Source: Methylophaga sp. (GTDB lineage Bacteria; Pseudomonadota; Gammaproteobacteria; Nitrosococcales; Methylophagaceae). From it: a stretch of 51,856 nt of DNA. Positions 1-9,349 of this stretch are shown here, piece by piece (position 1 is the stretch's first letter; each line of letters opens with the position of its first letter). The notes below the pieces were generated by a model. That model ran no database searches. It was not told the DNA's origin and was given only the letters and a program-made list of their open reading frames with translations. The translations under genes were made by a program, and so were the position numbers. Location of the stretch: the NCBI GenBank assembly GCA_002696735.1, contig NZSL01000001.1, forward strand, positions 1-51,856, read 5' to 3'.

Positions 1-762
1 CTCATGTGCAATATCAGCTGAAAAATGTGATAGCTGATTAAAGCTATCCTCAAGTCGACCTATCATGTGGTTGAATGAAGACACCAAGTCCTGTAATTCA
101 GATGGGACAAAAGATGGGGCAAGTCGCATATCTAGACGATCTGCTTGTATGTCACCCATTTTGTTCGAAAGTCTTCTTATTGGTGCATGCGCTTTGTGAA
201 CGCCATACCAAGCAGCCAACAGGGTAACGGCCCATGTAAGGACCATTATTAACCATAGAGTTAGACGAAATTTATGGAGAAATTGAAGGTGAAAGCCAAT
301 ATCGATGGCAGTAATAACCAAGTAGTTATGACCCCCTATCGTATTGTGCGTGAGGACACCCCGAAATGTCTTATCGTCCGCATGCCAGACTTGTAGGTCA
401 CCGGCACTAATTTCTGTAACTTGGCGAAGGCTGTCTTTCACTACTGAAAGGTTTGCGCCGGCACTTTCGAAAACCACCTTACCTTGTTGATTACGTACTT
501 GATAATAGACGCCATGATGTCCAGAGACAGCACCGAACAGTGCTTTACTAAGTTGTAAATTGTTGTCGTTATTATTTCGCAATACGTCTATGACAGCCTT
601 ATTAATAACGGCAACTTCTTCTGCATCCTGTTCGGCAAAATGGCGTTCGACCACATTCAGTACAAGGTTGCCAATTAAAAGTAAGCTTAATCCTACAGAT
701 GCGCCAACAAAACACATTACCCTTGCGGCGAGCGAAAGGGGTTTTTGATTATAAGGCTTCAT
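1..762 (-). CDS. CusS/CopS-like copper sensor histidine kinase, N-terminal part (cut by window edge)
   Basis: The frame starts at the ATG at 762 and is open to position 1, giving 254 residues. It begins [20 protein letters not shown] with a first membrane segment at about 12-32, a periplasmic sensor domain to about 165, a second membrane segment ([20 protein letters not shown]), then a HAMP-like linker. The last residues read FSADIAHE, which is the H-box, so the phospho-acceptor His is residue 253 and the catalytic domain lies outside the window. The ATG overlaps the end of the response-regulator gene by 14 bases, so the two are translationally coupled. By family (CusS/PcoS/CopS) it should sense periplasmic Cu(I)/Ag(I) and phosphorylate the regulator beside it. 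The metal is inferred from the cop/cus genes that follow. Confidence 0.88.
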   Translation of the reverse strand, partial: MKPYNQKPLSLAARVMCFVGASVGLSLLLIGNLVLNVVERHFAEQDAEEVAVINKAVIDVLRNNNDNNLQLSKALFGAVSGHHGVYYQVRNQQGKVVFESAGANLSVVKDSLRQVTEISAGDLQVWHADDKTFRGVLTHNTIGGHNYLVITAIDIGFHLQFLHKFRLTLWLIMVLTWAVTLLAAWYGVHKAHAPIRRLSNKMGDIQADRLDMRLAPSFVPSELQDLVSSFNHMIGRLEDSFNQLSHFSADIAHE

Positions 763-1441
763 CGACGGGCTCTACGTCAAGTTTGTAACCCATACCGCGA
801 ACCGTATGGATAAGTTTCGGTTCAAAATCGTCATCAACTTTGGCACGCAGGCGGCGTATCGCCACATCTATCACGTTGGTGTCAGAGTCAAAATTCATGT
901 CCCATACCTGAGAGGCAATCAAAGAGCGTGGTAGAACCTCACCTTGGCGACGTGCCAATAACTCTAAAAGACAAAACTCTTTGTGGCTAAGATTTATTTT
1001 TTTACCTGCTCGCGTAACGCGATGCTTAGGTAAATCTAAAGTCAGATCAGCTACTTTAAGAAGCTCAGAAAAAGTTGAGGGAATGCCTCGGCGCAATAAT
1101 GTTCTTATCCTTGCTAGAAGTTCGGCAAAGGCAAAGGGCTTAACTAAATAGTCATCGGCGCCTAATTCTAGGCCTTTAACGCGATCATCCACCGTGTCAC
1201 GAGCCGTAAGGAATAGTACCGGCGTTTGGCATTCTGCTTCACGTAACGACTGCAAGATGCGCCACCCGTCAACATCCGGCAACATAACATCCAGAACGAT
1301 CAAGTCAAACGCTTCTGTCATTGCCAAATGATGACCATCTAGGCCATTTCGAACAAGATTGACCTGAAACCCGGCTTCGCTTAGTCCTTTTTGTAAGTAG
1401 TCGCCTGTTTTGACCTCATCCTCCACTAACAATAATCGCAT
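749..1441 (-). CDS. OmpR-family response regulator, CusR/CopR-like
   Basis: A 230-residue two-domain regulator. The receiver domain (about 1-115) shows MRLLLVEDE with the acidic pair, the phospho-acceptor Asp in [13 protein letters not shown], and the TARD and KPF signatures. The OmpR winged-helix domain (about 125-220) has [19 protein letters not shown] and the terminal RGMGYKL. Length and motifs fit CusR/CopR/PcoR copper regulators. It is cotranscribed with the overlapping sensor kinase and divergent from copA1, so the 148-bp gap between them is the likely control region. Copper specificity is inferred from this context. Confidence 0.9.
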   Translation of the reverse strand: MRLLLVEDEVKTGDYLQKGLSEAGFQVNLVRNGLDGHHLAMTEAFDLIVLDVMLPDVDGWRILQSLREAECQTPVLFLTARDTVDDRVKGLELGADDYLVKPFAFAELLARIRTLLRRGIPSTFSELLKVADLTLDLPKHRVTRAGKKINLSHKEFCLLELLARRQGEVLPRSLIASQVWDMNFDSDTNVIDVAIRRLRAKVDDDFEPKLIHTVRGMGYKLDVEPVDEAL

Positions 1442-1499
1442 AGATGGATACCCCCTTGAACAACATTCTAATTAGTTTATTAGGTGAATAACGACTACA

Positions 1500-1548
1500 G
1501 GATTACACAAGGATTACGTTTTTGTAATGTTTTGGTCATCCGGATGAC
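1500..1548. promoter_or_regulatory. Candidate copper-box and palindrome in the copR/copA divergent region
   Basis: GGATTAC occurs twice as a direct repeat 11 bp apart (1500-1506 and 1511-1517). An inverted GTAAT follows at 1524-1528. Tandem half-sites at this spacing are typical of OmpR-family regulators. Just downstream, 1535-1548 is a perfect 14-bp palindrome, GTCATCCGGATGAC. The position between the divergent regulator and copA1 suggests binding by the CusR-like protein; this is an inference. Confidence 0.45.
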
Positions 1549-1589
1549 AGGGACGAAAAGTTAATCTTTCACAAAATTGTTGTATTGGA

Positions 1590-3416
1590 GTGTTGACATT
1601 GAAGTTACCTATAAATCCTATATCTACTTTTAATCCAACGCGCCGGCGATTCGTACATGGCATAGCCGCTGGTGGTGTGCTGGCAAGCTTCCCAGGCTTA
1701 TTGTACGCTATGGACAATTCGAAGCAGCTTGCCTACAGAGGTACTGCTCCAGTCTTAACTGGCCAAACTATTGAGTTGGTTGTCGACCAATCACCTGTTA
1801 ATTTCACTGGTGTCACGCGTATGGCAACAACAATTAATGGCTCCATTCCGGCGCCGACCCTGCGATTACGTGAGGGTGATGAGGTCACCATCCGGGTAAT
1901 AAACCGACTCAAAGTAGCTACCTCCATTCATTGGCATGGGATTATCCTGCCGTATCAAATGGATGGTGTGCCCGGTATTAGCTTCCAGGGCATAGAACCG
2001 GGTGAGACGTTCGTTTACCAATTCAAACTTCAACAAAGTGGCACCTATTGGTATCACTCGCATAGCGGTTTTCAGGAAATGACCGGTATGTATGGTGCAT
2101 TAATAATTGAACCGCGTGAGGGTCAATCTCTTGTTGAACAAAGCCATCTAGACGCGGACCGTGACTACGTGATGCAGCTGTCTGATTGGACGGACGAAGA
2201 TCCCATGGCAGTTTTTTCGAAACTGAAGGTTGAGAGCGATGTGTATAACTATAATCAGCCTACCGTGCCATCCTTTTTTAGTGATGTCTCAAAGCTGGGA
2301 TTGATGGGCGCATTTGAAAAACGACAAATGTGGAACCAAATGCGAATGAACCCGACCGATCTGGCCGATTTATCCTCTGCGACGTTAACTTATCTGATGA
2401 ATGGCACAACGCCGGCGGGCAACTGGACGGGACTGTTCCAACCCGGTGAGCGGGTCAGGCTGCGATTCATTAATGGCGCCAGTAATACATTTTATGATGT
2501 CCGTATTCCTGGTCTGAAAATGACGGTCGTTCAGACCGACGGTCAGAACGTACAACCGGTTAGTGTCGATGAGTTCCGCTTTGGTCCCGGCGAGACTTAC
2601 GATGTCATGGTTGCGCCACAAAATGACGCGCATACCATCTTTGCGCAGAGTATGGATCGCACCGGTTATGCTCGGGGGACGCTGGCCATACATGAAGGAC
2701 TAACTGATGATATTCCGGCGCTGGACCCGGTTAAGTGGCTTACGATGTCCGATATGATGGGTAAGATGAACCATGGCAGTGGTCATGGTTCTGAGCAGAG
2801 CACCATGAATCCCTCTGAGATGAATCACAGTGATATGGCGATGGATCATAGCCAGCATGGCATGAGTCAGAATCCATTGGCGACACCTTCACAAAAAGTG
2901 AACCACGCTCGCAGTGAATATGGCCCATCCGTAGATATGCGGGTTGATATGCCGAATACGAATCTGAATGATCCAGGTGTTGGCTTGAGAGACAATGGCC
3001 GGCGGGTACTCACTTTGTCAGATCTTCGTTCCGTGGACGGTGTTCTTAATGATACACGGGTGCCAATCCGCGAATTCGAACTGCACCTTACCGGTAATAT
3101 GGAGCGATACAGCTGGTCTTTTGATGGGCTGGAATTTGGTAAAAGTACACCGGTACACTTGCCTCACAATGAACGTATACGAATCATTCTGCAAAATGAC
3201 ACCATGATGACGCATCCCATGCATTTGCACGGCATGTGGAGTGATCTCGAAGATGACCAAGGCAATATGCTGGTACGCCGGCACACCATACCGGTGCAAC
3301 CTGCACAACGCATCAGTTTTCTGACAACACCTCATGATCTGGGGCGTTGGGCTTGGCATTGCCACTTATTATTTCATATGGATGCGGGCATGTTCCGCGA
3401 AGTGGTGGTGTCATGA
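1590..3416 (+). CDS. copA: CopA-type periplasmic multicopper oxidase (first copy)
   Basis: About 608 residues, full length for the PcoA/CopA family, which oxidises Cu(I) in the periplasm. A twin-arginine signal (TRRRFVHGIAAGG) shows Tat export in a folded state. Cupredoxin copper-site motifs are in place: HWHG and YWYHSHSG near 115-160, and near the C-terminus HPMHLHGMW and WHCHLLFHMDAGM, which supply the type 1 and trinuclear ligands. Residues about 385-430 form a Met/His-rich stretch (DMMGKMNHGSGHG, MDHSQHGMS), the usual copper-loading insert. The start is uncertain: the frame opens with GTG at 1590, but GGAG at 1587-1590 is better placed for the TTG at 1599. The 3' end overlaps copB by an ATGA junction. 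Confidence 0.93.
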   Translation: MLTLKLPINPISTFNPTRRRFVHGIAAGGVLASFPGLLYAMDNSKQLAYRGTAPVLTGQTIELVVDQSPVNFTGVTRMATTINGSIPAPTLRLREGDEVTIRVINRLKVATSIHWHGIILPYQMDGVPGISFQGIEPGETFVYQFKLQQSGTYWYHSHSGFQEMTGMYGALIIEPREGQSLVEQSHLDADRDYVMQLSDWTDEDPMAVFSKLKVESDVYNYNQPTVPSFFSDVSKLGLMGAFEKRQMWNQMRMNPTDLADLSSATLTYLMNGTTPAGNWTGLFQPGERVRLRFINGASNTFYDVRIPGLKMTVVQTDGQNVQPVSVDEFRFGPGETYDVMVAPQNDAHTIFAQSMDRTGYARGTLAIHEGLTDDIPALDPVKWLTMSDMMGKMNHGSGHGSEQSTMNPSEMNHSDMAMDHSQHGMSQNPLATPSQKVNHARSEYGPSVDMRVDMPNTNLNDPGVGLRDNGRRVLTLSDLRSVDGVLNDTRVPIREFELHLTGNMERYSWSFDGLEFGKSTPVHLPHNERIRIILQNDTMMTHPMHLHGMWSDLEDDQGNMLVRRHTIPVQPAQRISFLTTPHDLGRWAWHCHLLFHMDAGMFREVVVS

Positions 3417-4417
3417 AAAATCATTGCCGTTCATATGCGTTGAAGCAGATTATCTTTGCGTGTTCATTGTCTTTAGCCACTGGACCGGTCTGGGCGCAAT
3501 CCGATGATTCTCACCAAGACCATGATGCAACTAAGCAAACGACATCTGAGCATGCAAATCATGGAGCTGACACTGAAACGGGGATGCAGAATGAAACTGG
3601 CAATATGCAAGAAATGGATCATTCAAGCATGGCAATGGATGACATGGAAAGCATGGATCATTCTGGTATGCAAATGGGTAGTGACCAAGCGCCGCCAGAC
3701 GCACGGGATCCGCATGCTTATTCAGGTGGTTTTACCCTGACTGAAGGTCCGTACTCGTTGTCAGAAAAACGCCTTTTGAAATTAGCAGATGAACATTATT
3801 TCTGGGCAATTTTAGGTGACCGCTTAGAATATGATGCGAGCAGCGACACTGCAATATTTGACCTCCAGGGCTGGTATGGAACTACCTACAATCGATTTAC
3901 AGCCAAACTTGAAGGCGATGTGGTCGACGGTACGCTTGAGGAGAGTCAGTCAGATCTGCTGTGGAGTCATGCAATCAGCACCTTTTTTGACACGCAACTG
4001 GGCGTTCGGCTTGACCATTATGATGAAGGCAAAAACCGTGAATGGGTTGCCTTCGGTATTCAGGGGATTGCTCCCTACTGGTTTGAACTCGATTTGACTG
4101 CTTATTTGGGGGACAGTGGGCGTACGGCATTGTCGCTAGAAGCGGAATATGAATTTCTTCTTACGCAACGCTTGATTTTACAACCCCGGGCTGAACTCAC
4201 GGCCTATGGCAAGGATGATGACGTTAATGGCTTAGGAAGCGGTTTATCAGATGCCTCAATAGGCCTGAGACTCCGCTATGAATTCACGCGACAATTTGCT
4301 CCCTATGTGGGTGTCGAATGGAGCGAGCAGTTTGGGGATACCGCTGACTTCTCAAGAGCAAACGGAGAAGATACCAGTGACACACGCTACGTGGTTGGTC
4401 TCAGATTCTGGTTTTAA
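3413..4417 (+). CDS. copB: CopB/PcoB outer-membrane copper resistance protein (first copy)
   Basis: Starting at the ATG that overlaps the copA stop (ATGA at 3413), this is 334 residues. A signal peptide ends near VWAQS. A His/Met-rich N-terminal domain (HANHGADTE, MDHSSMAMDDMESMDHSGM) is followed by the conserved CopB beta-barrel domain from about residue 125 (LEYDASSDTAIFDLQGWYG) to the terminal RYVVGLRFWF with the C-terminal aromatic of outer-membrane proteins. PcoB/CopB binds copper at the outer membrane and works with the CopA oxidase. A longer upstream start at 3347 would overlap copA by 70 bases and is not needed. Confidence 0.92.
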   Translation: MKNHCRSYALKQIIFACSLSLATGPVWAQSDDSHQDHDATKQTTSEHANHGADTETGMQNETGNMQEMDHSSMAMDDMESMDHSGMQMGSDQAPPDARDPHAYSGGFTLTEGPYSLSEKRLLKLADEHYFWAILGDRLEYDASSDTAIFDLQGWYGTTYNRFTAKLEGDVVDGTLEESQSDLLWSHAISTFFDTQLGVRLDHYDEGKNREWVAFGIQGIAPYWFELDLTAYLGDSGRTALSLEAEYEFLLTQRLILQPRAELTAYGKDDDVNGLGSGLSDASIGLRLRYEFTRQFAPYVGVEWSEQFGDTADFSRANGEDTSDTRYVVGLRFWF

Positions 4418-4458
4418 TCAAATTATTCATAAATTTATCACGACCTAGGAGTCGACTC

Positions 4459-4737
4459 ATGAAACGTCAATTTTTGTCATATTTTGTTGCCTTGCCAGCA
4501 TTAATGTTGGCTCTATCTGCTCAAGCTCATAGCCCTGAAGAGCATATTAACAAGGGACAAGCACCTAACTGTGCAGCCATGAAAGATATGGATCATTCTA
4601 AAATAGATATGAATGATCCAGTCATGCAAGCCATGATGCAGAAATGCATGCCTCAAGATGAAGCAGCGTCTGAAGACGGTCATCCTAGCCATGATATGGA
4701 GGCAGATGCGTATAAACCTGCTGAGCATCAACATTAA
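4459..4737 (+). CDS. Small secreted Met/His-rich copper-binding protein
   Basis: 92 residues with a good Sec signal (MKRQFLSYFVALPALMLALSAQA) and a short mature part of about 69 residues rich in Met, His and acidic residues (MKDMDHSKIDMND, MQAMMQKCMPQDE) ending PAEHQH. A purine-rich Shine-Dalgarno (GGAG at 4448-4451) precedes the ATG. I do not recognise a named family. Composition and place between copB1 and the cytochrome gene suggest a periplasmic copper scavenger or shuttle. Two Cys residues could form a disulfide or bind metal. Confidence 0.75.
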   Translation: MKRQFLSYFVALPALMLALSAQAHSPEEHINKGQAPNCAAMKDMDHSKIDMNDPVMQAMMQKCMPQDEAASEDGHPSHDMEADAYKPAEHQH

Positions 4738-4769
4738 TTACAGCTGGCTGTTATAACGGAGTGATTAAT

Positions 4770-5333
4770 ATGTCATCTTTAAAGTTCTTGAAATGCTTTA
4801 TGTGTATTGCATTTGTATCAGGTATGGTGGTATTGGCTGGATTAGGATTCATTTATTCAGGCTATTACCCAATGGGGGCAGACATTAAGCACACAAAGCT
4901 TACATACTGGGCATTAGAAACCCTACGCGAACGCTCCATCAGTCGGGCTGCTCATAATATTGAGGTGCCAGCCGAACTTGATATACCAGCGCGATTACTT
5001 CGTGGTGGTTCAGATTATGCTGCTATGTGTGCAGGGTGTCATCTTGTGCCAGACAAAATGAATTCAGATTTCACTTTGGGACTGTATCCTGAACCACCTA
5101 ATTTGACGTTGAATCATTCAGGGCATGATGAGCCAAAAATAGTCCAAGCCAGAGAATATTTTTGGATTATTAAACACGGCATTAAGGGCTCTGGAATGCC
5201 AGCCTGGGGGCCGGGCCATACTGATGAACAGATATGGAACCTAGTCGCTTTCTTGCAGCGACTTCCTGAATTGTCCCCCGAGCAATACCAGATTCTTACG
5301 GCTCAGGGATCTTCAAGTTCCCGTAATCATTGA
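4770..5333 (+). CDS. Membrane-anchored mono-heme c-type cytochrome
   Basis: From the ATG at 4770 (ACGGAG upstream; the GTG at 4761 lies in the ribosome site) this is 187 residues. An N-terminal membrane segment (CIAFVSGMVVLAGLGFIYSG) is not followed by an obvious cleavage site. The heme site is CAGCH (Cys87, Cys90, His91) and GSGMPAWG supplies the likely axial Met, as in class I / CBB3-type cytochromes. It sits between the two copA-copB pairs. A plausible role, inferred only from context, is to accept electrons released when the CopA oxidases handle Cu(I), or to deliver them to the chain. Confidence 0.85.
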   Translation: MSSLKFLKCFMCIAFVSGMVVLAGLGFIYSGYYPMGADIKHTKLTYWALETLRERSISRAAHNIEVPAELDIPARLLRGGSDYAAMCAGCHLVPDKMNSDFTLGLYPEPPNLTLNHSGHDEPKIVQAREYFWIIKHGIKGSGMPAWGPGHTDEQIWNLVAFLQRLPELSPEQYQILTAQGSSSSRNH

Positions 5334-5395
5334 CGGTAGTGTGCAATACAGGCTTACGTTTGAGTTAAATCCAATTTTGTTAGGAGACGAATTCC

Positions 5396-7171
5396 ATGGC
5401 AAATTCAGTTGAAGAGAATCGTAGACGTTTTATTAAATCTGCCATTGGGACAGCTTCAGCCCTTGTTTTAGCCAAAATGGCGCCGGCATGGGCTTATCCA
5501 CTGGGTCGAAGCTATGGTGATGTTATTCATGCGCAGAATGTGGTCGATCTGCATATTCGCCGTGAAGATATGAATGTTGCTGGACGGATTGCTAGACCGA
5601 TAACTATCAACGGTAGTATGCCCGGACCACTTATTAGGCTGAAAGAAGGACAACGAGCCAAGTTACATGTTAGTAATGCGTTGGATGAGTCTACGTCTAT
5701 CCATTGGCATGGAATCATTCTGCCAGAAAATATGGATGGCGTGCCTGGCGTCAGTTTTCCTGGGATCAAGGCTGGAGAGTCATATCATTACGAATATGAT
5801 GTTCAGCAAAGTGGTACTTACTGGTATCACAGCCACTCGGGATTGCAGGAACAGTTAGGTCATTTTGGGCCACTTGTAATTGACCCAGCGGATGGTGATA
5901 TTGGCGCAGATCGGGAACATGTGATTATCCTGAGTGATTGGACCTTTGAAGATCCAGACGAGGTGTTCCGAAATCTCAAGGTAGCCGAGGGTTATTACAA
6001 CTACCAGCAGCGAACCTTGGGTGACACTTTCGACGATATTCGTCGACAAGGGCTTGCGAAAACATGGCAAGAGCGGTCCATGTGGAACGAAATGCGCATG
6101 AGCGCGCGCGATCTTCTGGATGTGACCGGCTCTACCTATACCTATCTGATGAATGGTCGCGATAATTCGACTAACTGGACGGCACTTTACAAGCCAGGAG
6201 AAAAAATTCGTTTAAGAATCATTAATGGCTCTGCCATGTCGTTCTTTGATTTTCGCATTCCGGGTCTCGAGATGACGGTGGTCTCTGCAGACGGCCAGCC
6301 TATCAAGCCTGTTACGGTAGATGAATTTCGAATTGGGGTGGCTGAGACATACGATGTCATTGTAACGCCGAAAAACGATCGTCCTTATACGCTTTTTGCG
6401 GAAAGCATGGATCGTAGTGGTTATGTGCGTGGTACGCTCGCGACAGAATTAGGGCAGGAAGCGCCTGTGCCTGAATTGCGACCGGTACCAGAGCGAGGGA
6501 TGGCGGCCATGGGGATGAGCCATGAAATGGGTGGGATGGACATGATAACCACCAATGAAGATCAACTTGGGATGGATGACCATCAAGAAATGTCCGGGGG
6601 CCATGGTGGGCATAAGGCTGCGACGCAACAGCGACCTTCGGCGCCAGATCTTGGCATTGAACATGCGCCAGGTGGTCATGGTCCCGGTGCTGCCATGATT
6701 GCTAGAAACCCAGTCAGCCGTCTAAATGAGCCGGGTATTGGCCTCGAGAATGTCGACCATCGAGTTCTGGTCTATGGCGACCTTATTGGGGCTCATCCCT
6801 GGCCCGATGATAGAGAGCCGGAGCGTGACATCGAGCTGCATCTTACCGGTAATATGGAAAAATATATGTGGTCTTTTGATGGTGTGAAATACACTGAGGT
6901 CAATGGACCAGTGGAGTTTCATCATGGTGAGCGTCTGCGTTTGATAATGGTAAACGACACGATGATGGATCATCCGATTCATCTGCATGGCATGTGGATG
7001 GAACTTGAAAATGGCCAATATCCCCGTCCTCGAAAGCACACTATAAGCCTCAAACCAAGTGAGGTCGTTTCATTGCAAATCAGTGCCGATGCACCCGGCA
7101 GTTGGGCTTTCCATTGTCACCTCCTTTATCACATGAAGGCGGGGATGTTTCGAGTTGTCAGGGTCAGCTAA
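5396..7171 (+). CDS. copA: CopA-type periplasmic multicopper oxidase (second copy)
   Basis: 591 residues with a Tat signal (NRRRFIKSAIGTASALVLAK) ending near PAWA, the same cupredoxin motifs as the first copy (HWHG, YWYHSHSG, HPIHLHGMW, FHCHLLYHMKAGM) and a different Met/His-rich insert at about 370-440 (GMAAMGMSHEMGGMDM, GGHGGHKAA). It clearly shares ancestry with the 1590-3416 gene, but the insert and termini differ, so this is an old duplication or separate acquisition. AGGAGACGA precedes the ATG at the right distance. The copB2 gene follows after 9 bases. Confidence 0.93.
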   Translation: MANSVEENRRRFIKSAIGTASALVLAKMAPAWAYPLGRSYGDVIHAQNVVDLHIRREDMNVAGRIARPITINGSMPGPLIRLKEGQRAKLHVSNALDESTSIHWHGIILPENMDGVPGVSFPGIKAGESYHYEYDVQQSGTYWYHSHSGLQEQLGHFGPLVIDPADGDIGADREHVIILSDWTFEDPDEVFRNLKVAEGYYNYQQRTLGDTFDDIRRQGLAKTWQERSMWNEMRMSARDLLDVTGSTYTYLMNGRDNSTNWTALYKPGEKIRLRIINGSAMSFFDFRIPGLEMTVVSADGQPIKPVTVDEFRIGVAETYDVIVTPKNDRPYTLFAESMDRSGYVRGTLATELGQEAPVPELRPVPERGMAAMGMSHEMGGMDMITTNEDQLGMDDHQEMSGGHGGHKAATQQRPSAPDLGIEHAPGGHGPGAAMIARNPVSRLNEPGIGLENVDHRVLVYGDLIGAHPWPDDREPERDIELHLTGNMEKYMWSFDGVKYTEVNGPVEFHHGERLRLIMVNDTMMDHPIHLHGMWMELENGQYPRPRKHTISLKPSEVVSLQISADAPGSWAFHCHLLYHMKAGMFRVVRVS

Positions 7172-7180
7172 GGAGATGAT

Positions 7181-7930
7181 ATGAACAAACTTACAATCAT
7201 GACAATGCTCGTTTTTACAGGAATGAGCACCACGGTCTCTGCCGATCACGCTGAGGATCACTGGCCCGAACCCATTAAGTCTTACCGAACCGGGCAGGTT
7301 TTATTTGATCGGCTGGAATTCACCCGTACAGACAATAATGAGAACCTAATCGTCTGGGATATGTTGGCTTGGTATGGAAGCGACAGAAATCGAGTCTATT
7401 TCAAAAGTGAAGGTAAAAACCAGCAAAACGACGGTGAGCCTACGGAGCTTGAGCGCACAGAGATGCTTGCCAGTCGGTTGATCGCGCCATTTTGGGAAAT
7501 ACAGGGCGGCGTCGGACTTCGTGGTTCAATGGCATCGGATGTAGATCGTGAACACTATTTAGTATTTAGCCTGTTTGGCATGGCTCCCTATCGATTTGAA
7601 ATGGATAATTCACTTACCATTAATGAGGATGGCGACATAGCAGCATCACTTGAAGCCGAATACGACATACGCCTCAGTCAAGTTTCGTACTTACAGCCAC
7701 GCGTGGAAGTTTCTGCTGGACTCACAGATGCCCAAGCGTTCGATCGCCCCAGTGGATTCAACGATGTTCGAATAGGATTGCGTTATCGCTATGAAATCTC
7801 TAGAGAGTTTGCGCCTTACATAGGTGTTTATTGGAGCCGGGCCTTAGGTCAAAAGGCTAACCAAATCGCTGATGACCGGGGTGATAAAATCGAAACAGGT
7901 TTTGTTGCCGGGGTTCGGATGTGGTTTTAA
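7181..7930 (+). CDS. copB: CopB/PcoB outer-membrane copper resistance protein (second copy, short form)
   Basis: 249 residues: a signal peptide ending near VSADH, then the CopB barrel domain (DRLEFTRTDNNENLIVWDML, YLQPRVEVSAG, RYRYEISREFAPYIGVYWSR) ending GVRMWF. It lacks the His/Met-rich N-terminal domain that the first CopB carries, so it is the barrel only. AAGGAGATGAT lies just before the ATG and the gene is coupled to copA2. The two CopB forms may therefore differ in copper loading; this is inference. Confidence 0.9.
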   Translation: MNKLTIMTMLVFTGMSTTVSADHAEDHWPEPIKSYRTGQVLFDRLEFTRTDNNENLIVWDMLAWYGSDRNRVYFKSEGKNQQNDGEPTELERTEMLASRLIAPFWEIQGGVGLRGSMASDVDREHYLVFSLFGMAPYRFEMDNSLTINEDGDIAASLEAEYDIRLSQVSYLQPRVEVSAGLTDAQAFDRPSGFNDVRIGLRYRYEISREFAPYIGVYWSRALGQKANQIADDRGDKIETGFVAGVRMWF

Positions 7931-7970
7931 TTAAAATCGCAAAATTAGCAAGACTGAAGAGGGAGAGTTA

Positions 7971-9320
7971 ATGGCTAACAAAGAGGACAGATCAACGCAT
8001 TATAAAGAGGGAAGCCTCACTTTAGCAGGAACAGTTATGCTCGGTACCGGGGTGATGATTGGTGCTGGTATCTTTGCGCTCACCGGGCAAATGGCGCAGA
8101 TGACAGGTGTTTTATTTCCTTTAGCGTTTCTAGCCGCCGCAGTAATCGTTAGTTTTAGTGCCTATTCGTACATAAAAATTTCTAACGCTTATCCCTCTGC
8201 AGGTGGCATTGGCATGTATTTGCATAAAGCTTATGGAGACAGATTGCCAACAGGATTTAATACTTTGCTGATGTATTTTTCAATGGTGATCGCCCAGAGC
8301 TTTCTCGCGCGCACATTTGGTTCTTATACCATGCAACTTTTTGGTGGGGACAAGACCGGCATGATGGTACCCATTCTCGGGGTGTCACTTATTCTGGCAG
8401 CCTTTATGATTAATCTATCAGGTAATCGATTGATCCAAGGCGTCGCCTCTTTTATTGGTGTTTTGAAAATCGTGGGCATCCTTGCTATCGGCGTGGTGGG
8501 GGTTTGGATCGCCGATAGCATTTCAGTCGATTTCACAAGCCCAGGAGAAGCAGGGACTTTCAGTAACTTTCTTGGCGCAACAGCACTCGGGATATTAGCG
8601 TTTAAGGGCTTTACCACCATTACCAACAGCGGTTCGGAGGTAAAAGATCCTAAACGAAACGTGGGTCGTGCCATCGTTATTTCCATCGCTGCTTGTGTGG
8701 TGATTTATAGCTTGGTCGGTTTTGCTGTGGCAAGCAATTTGTCGCTGGCTGAAATCATCAAAACTCAGGACTATTCTCTTGCTGCAGCAGCGCGCCCTGC
8801 ATTGGGTGAATATGGTGTGTGGTTTACGGTCGCTATTGCCATGATGGCGACTGCCGGAGGTATTCTAGCCAGCATTTTTGCAGTCTCAAGAATGCTGGCA
8901 ATGCTGACAGAAATGAAACTGGTGCCGCATCGTCATTTCGGCATGCCCGGTAGTATTCAAAAGCACACGTTGGTTTACACTGTGATTCTGGGACTGATCC
9001 TGACAGCATTTTTTGATTTGTCCCGGATTGCCGCGCTTGGTATCGTGTTTTACCTGATTATGGACATTGCCATTCATTGGGGCGTTCTTCGCTATCTGCG
9101 TGAAGACATAAAAGCTAATCGATGGGTGCCAGCGACAGCCATTCTGCTGGATTTACTGGCATTGGGTGGTTTTGTCTGGGTTAAGCTGAATACTGATCCG
9201 TTTGTGATTGGTGTGGCGGTTGTTACGATGATTGTTATCGCAGTTGCTGAGCAGATTTTCCTGAAAAGATCCGCTGCATCCGAGCAGCCCGGTAATCAGG
9301 AATCCCATCATCACCATTAA
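7971..9320 (+). CDS. APC-superfamily permease with C-terminal His tail
   Basis: 449 residues with about 12 membrane segments and the APC signature at the first helix (GTGVMIGAGIFALTGQMA). A broken-helix region GGIGMYLHKAYG and a second consensus GFTTITNSGSEVKDPKRNVG match amino-acid/polyamine permeases. The C-terminus ends NQESHHHH, a cytoplasmic His cluster unusual for the family. A strong ribosome site (GAGGGAGAG) precedes the ATG. It lies between copB2 and the copper ATPase on the same strand, so it is part of the copper block. Possible roles are uptake of a copper-chelating amino acid or of sulfur amino acids; the substrate cannot be told from sequence. Confidence 0.8.
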   Translation: MANKEDRSTHYKEGSLTLAGTVMLGTGVMIGAGIFALTGQMAQMTGVLFPLAFLAAAVIVSFSAYSYIKISNAYPSAGGIGMYLHKAYGDRLPTGFNTLLMYFSMVIAQSFLARTFGSYTMQLFGGDKTGMMVPILGVSLILAAFMINLSGNRLIQGVASFIGVLKIVGILAIGVVGVWIADSISVDFTSPGEAGTFSNFLGATALGILAFKGFTTITNSGSEVKDPKRNVGRAIVISIAACVVIYSLVGFAVASNLSLAEIIKTQDYSLAAAARPALGEYGVWFTVAIAMMATAGGILASIFAVSRMLAMLTEMKLVPHRHFGMPGSIQKHTLVYTVILGLILTAFFDLSRIAALGIVFYLIMDIAIHWGVLRYLREDIKANRWVPATAILLDLLALGGFVWVKLNTDPFVIGVAVVTMIVIAVAEQIFLKRSAASEQPGNQESHHHH

Positions 9321-9349
9321 TGACAATATTTGACGTGGAGGGCAGTACC

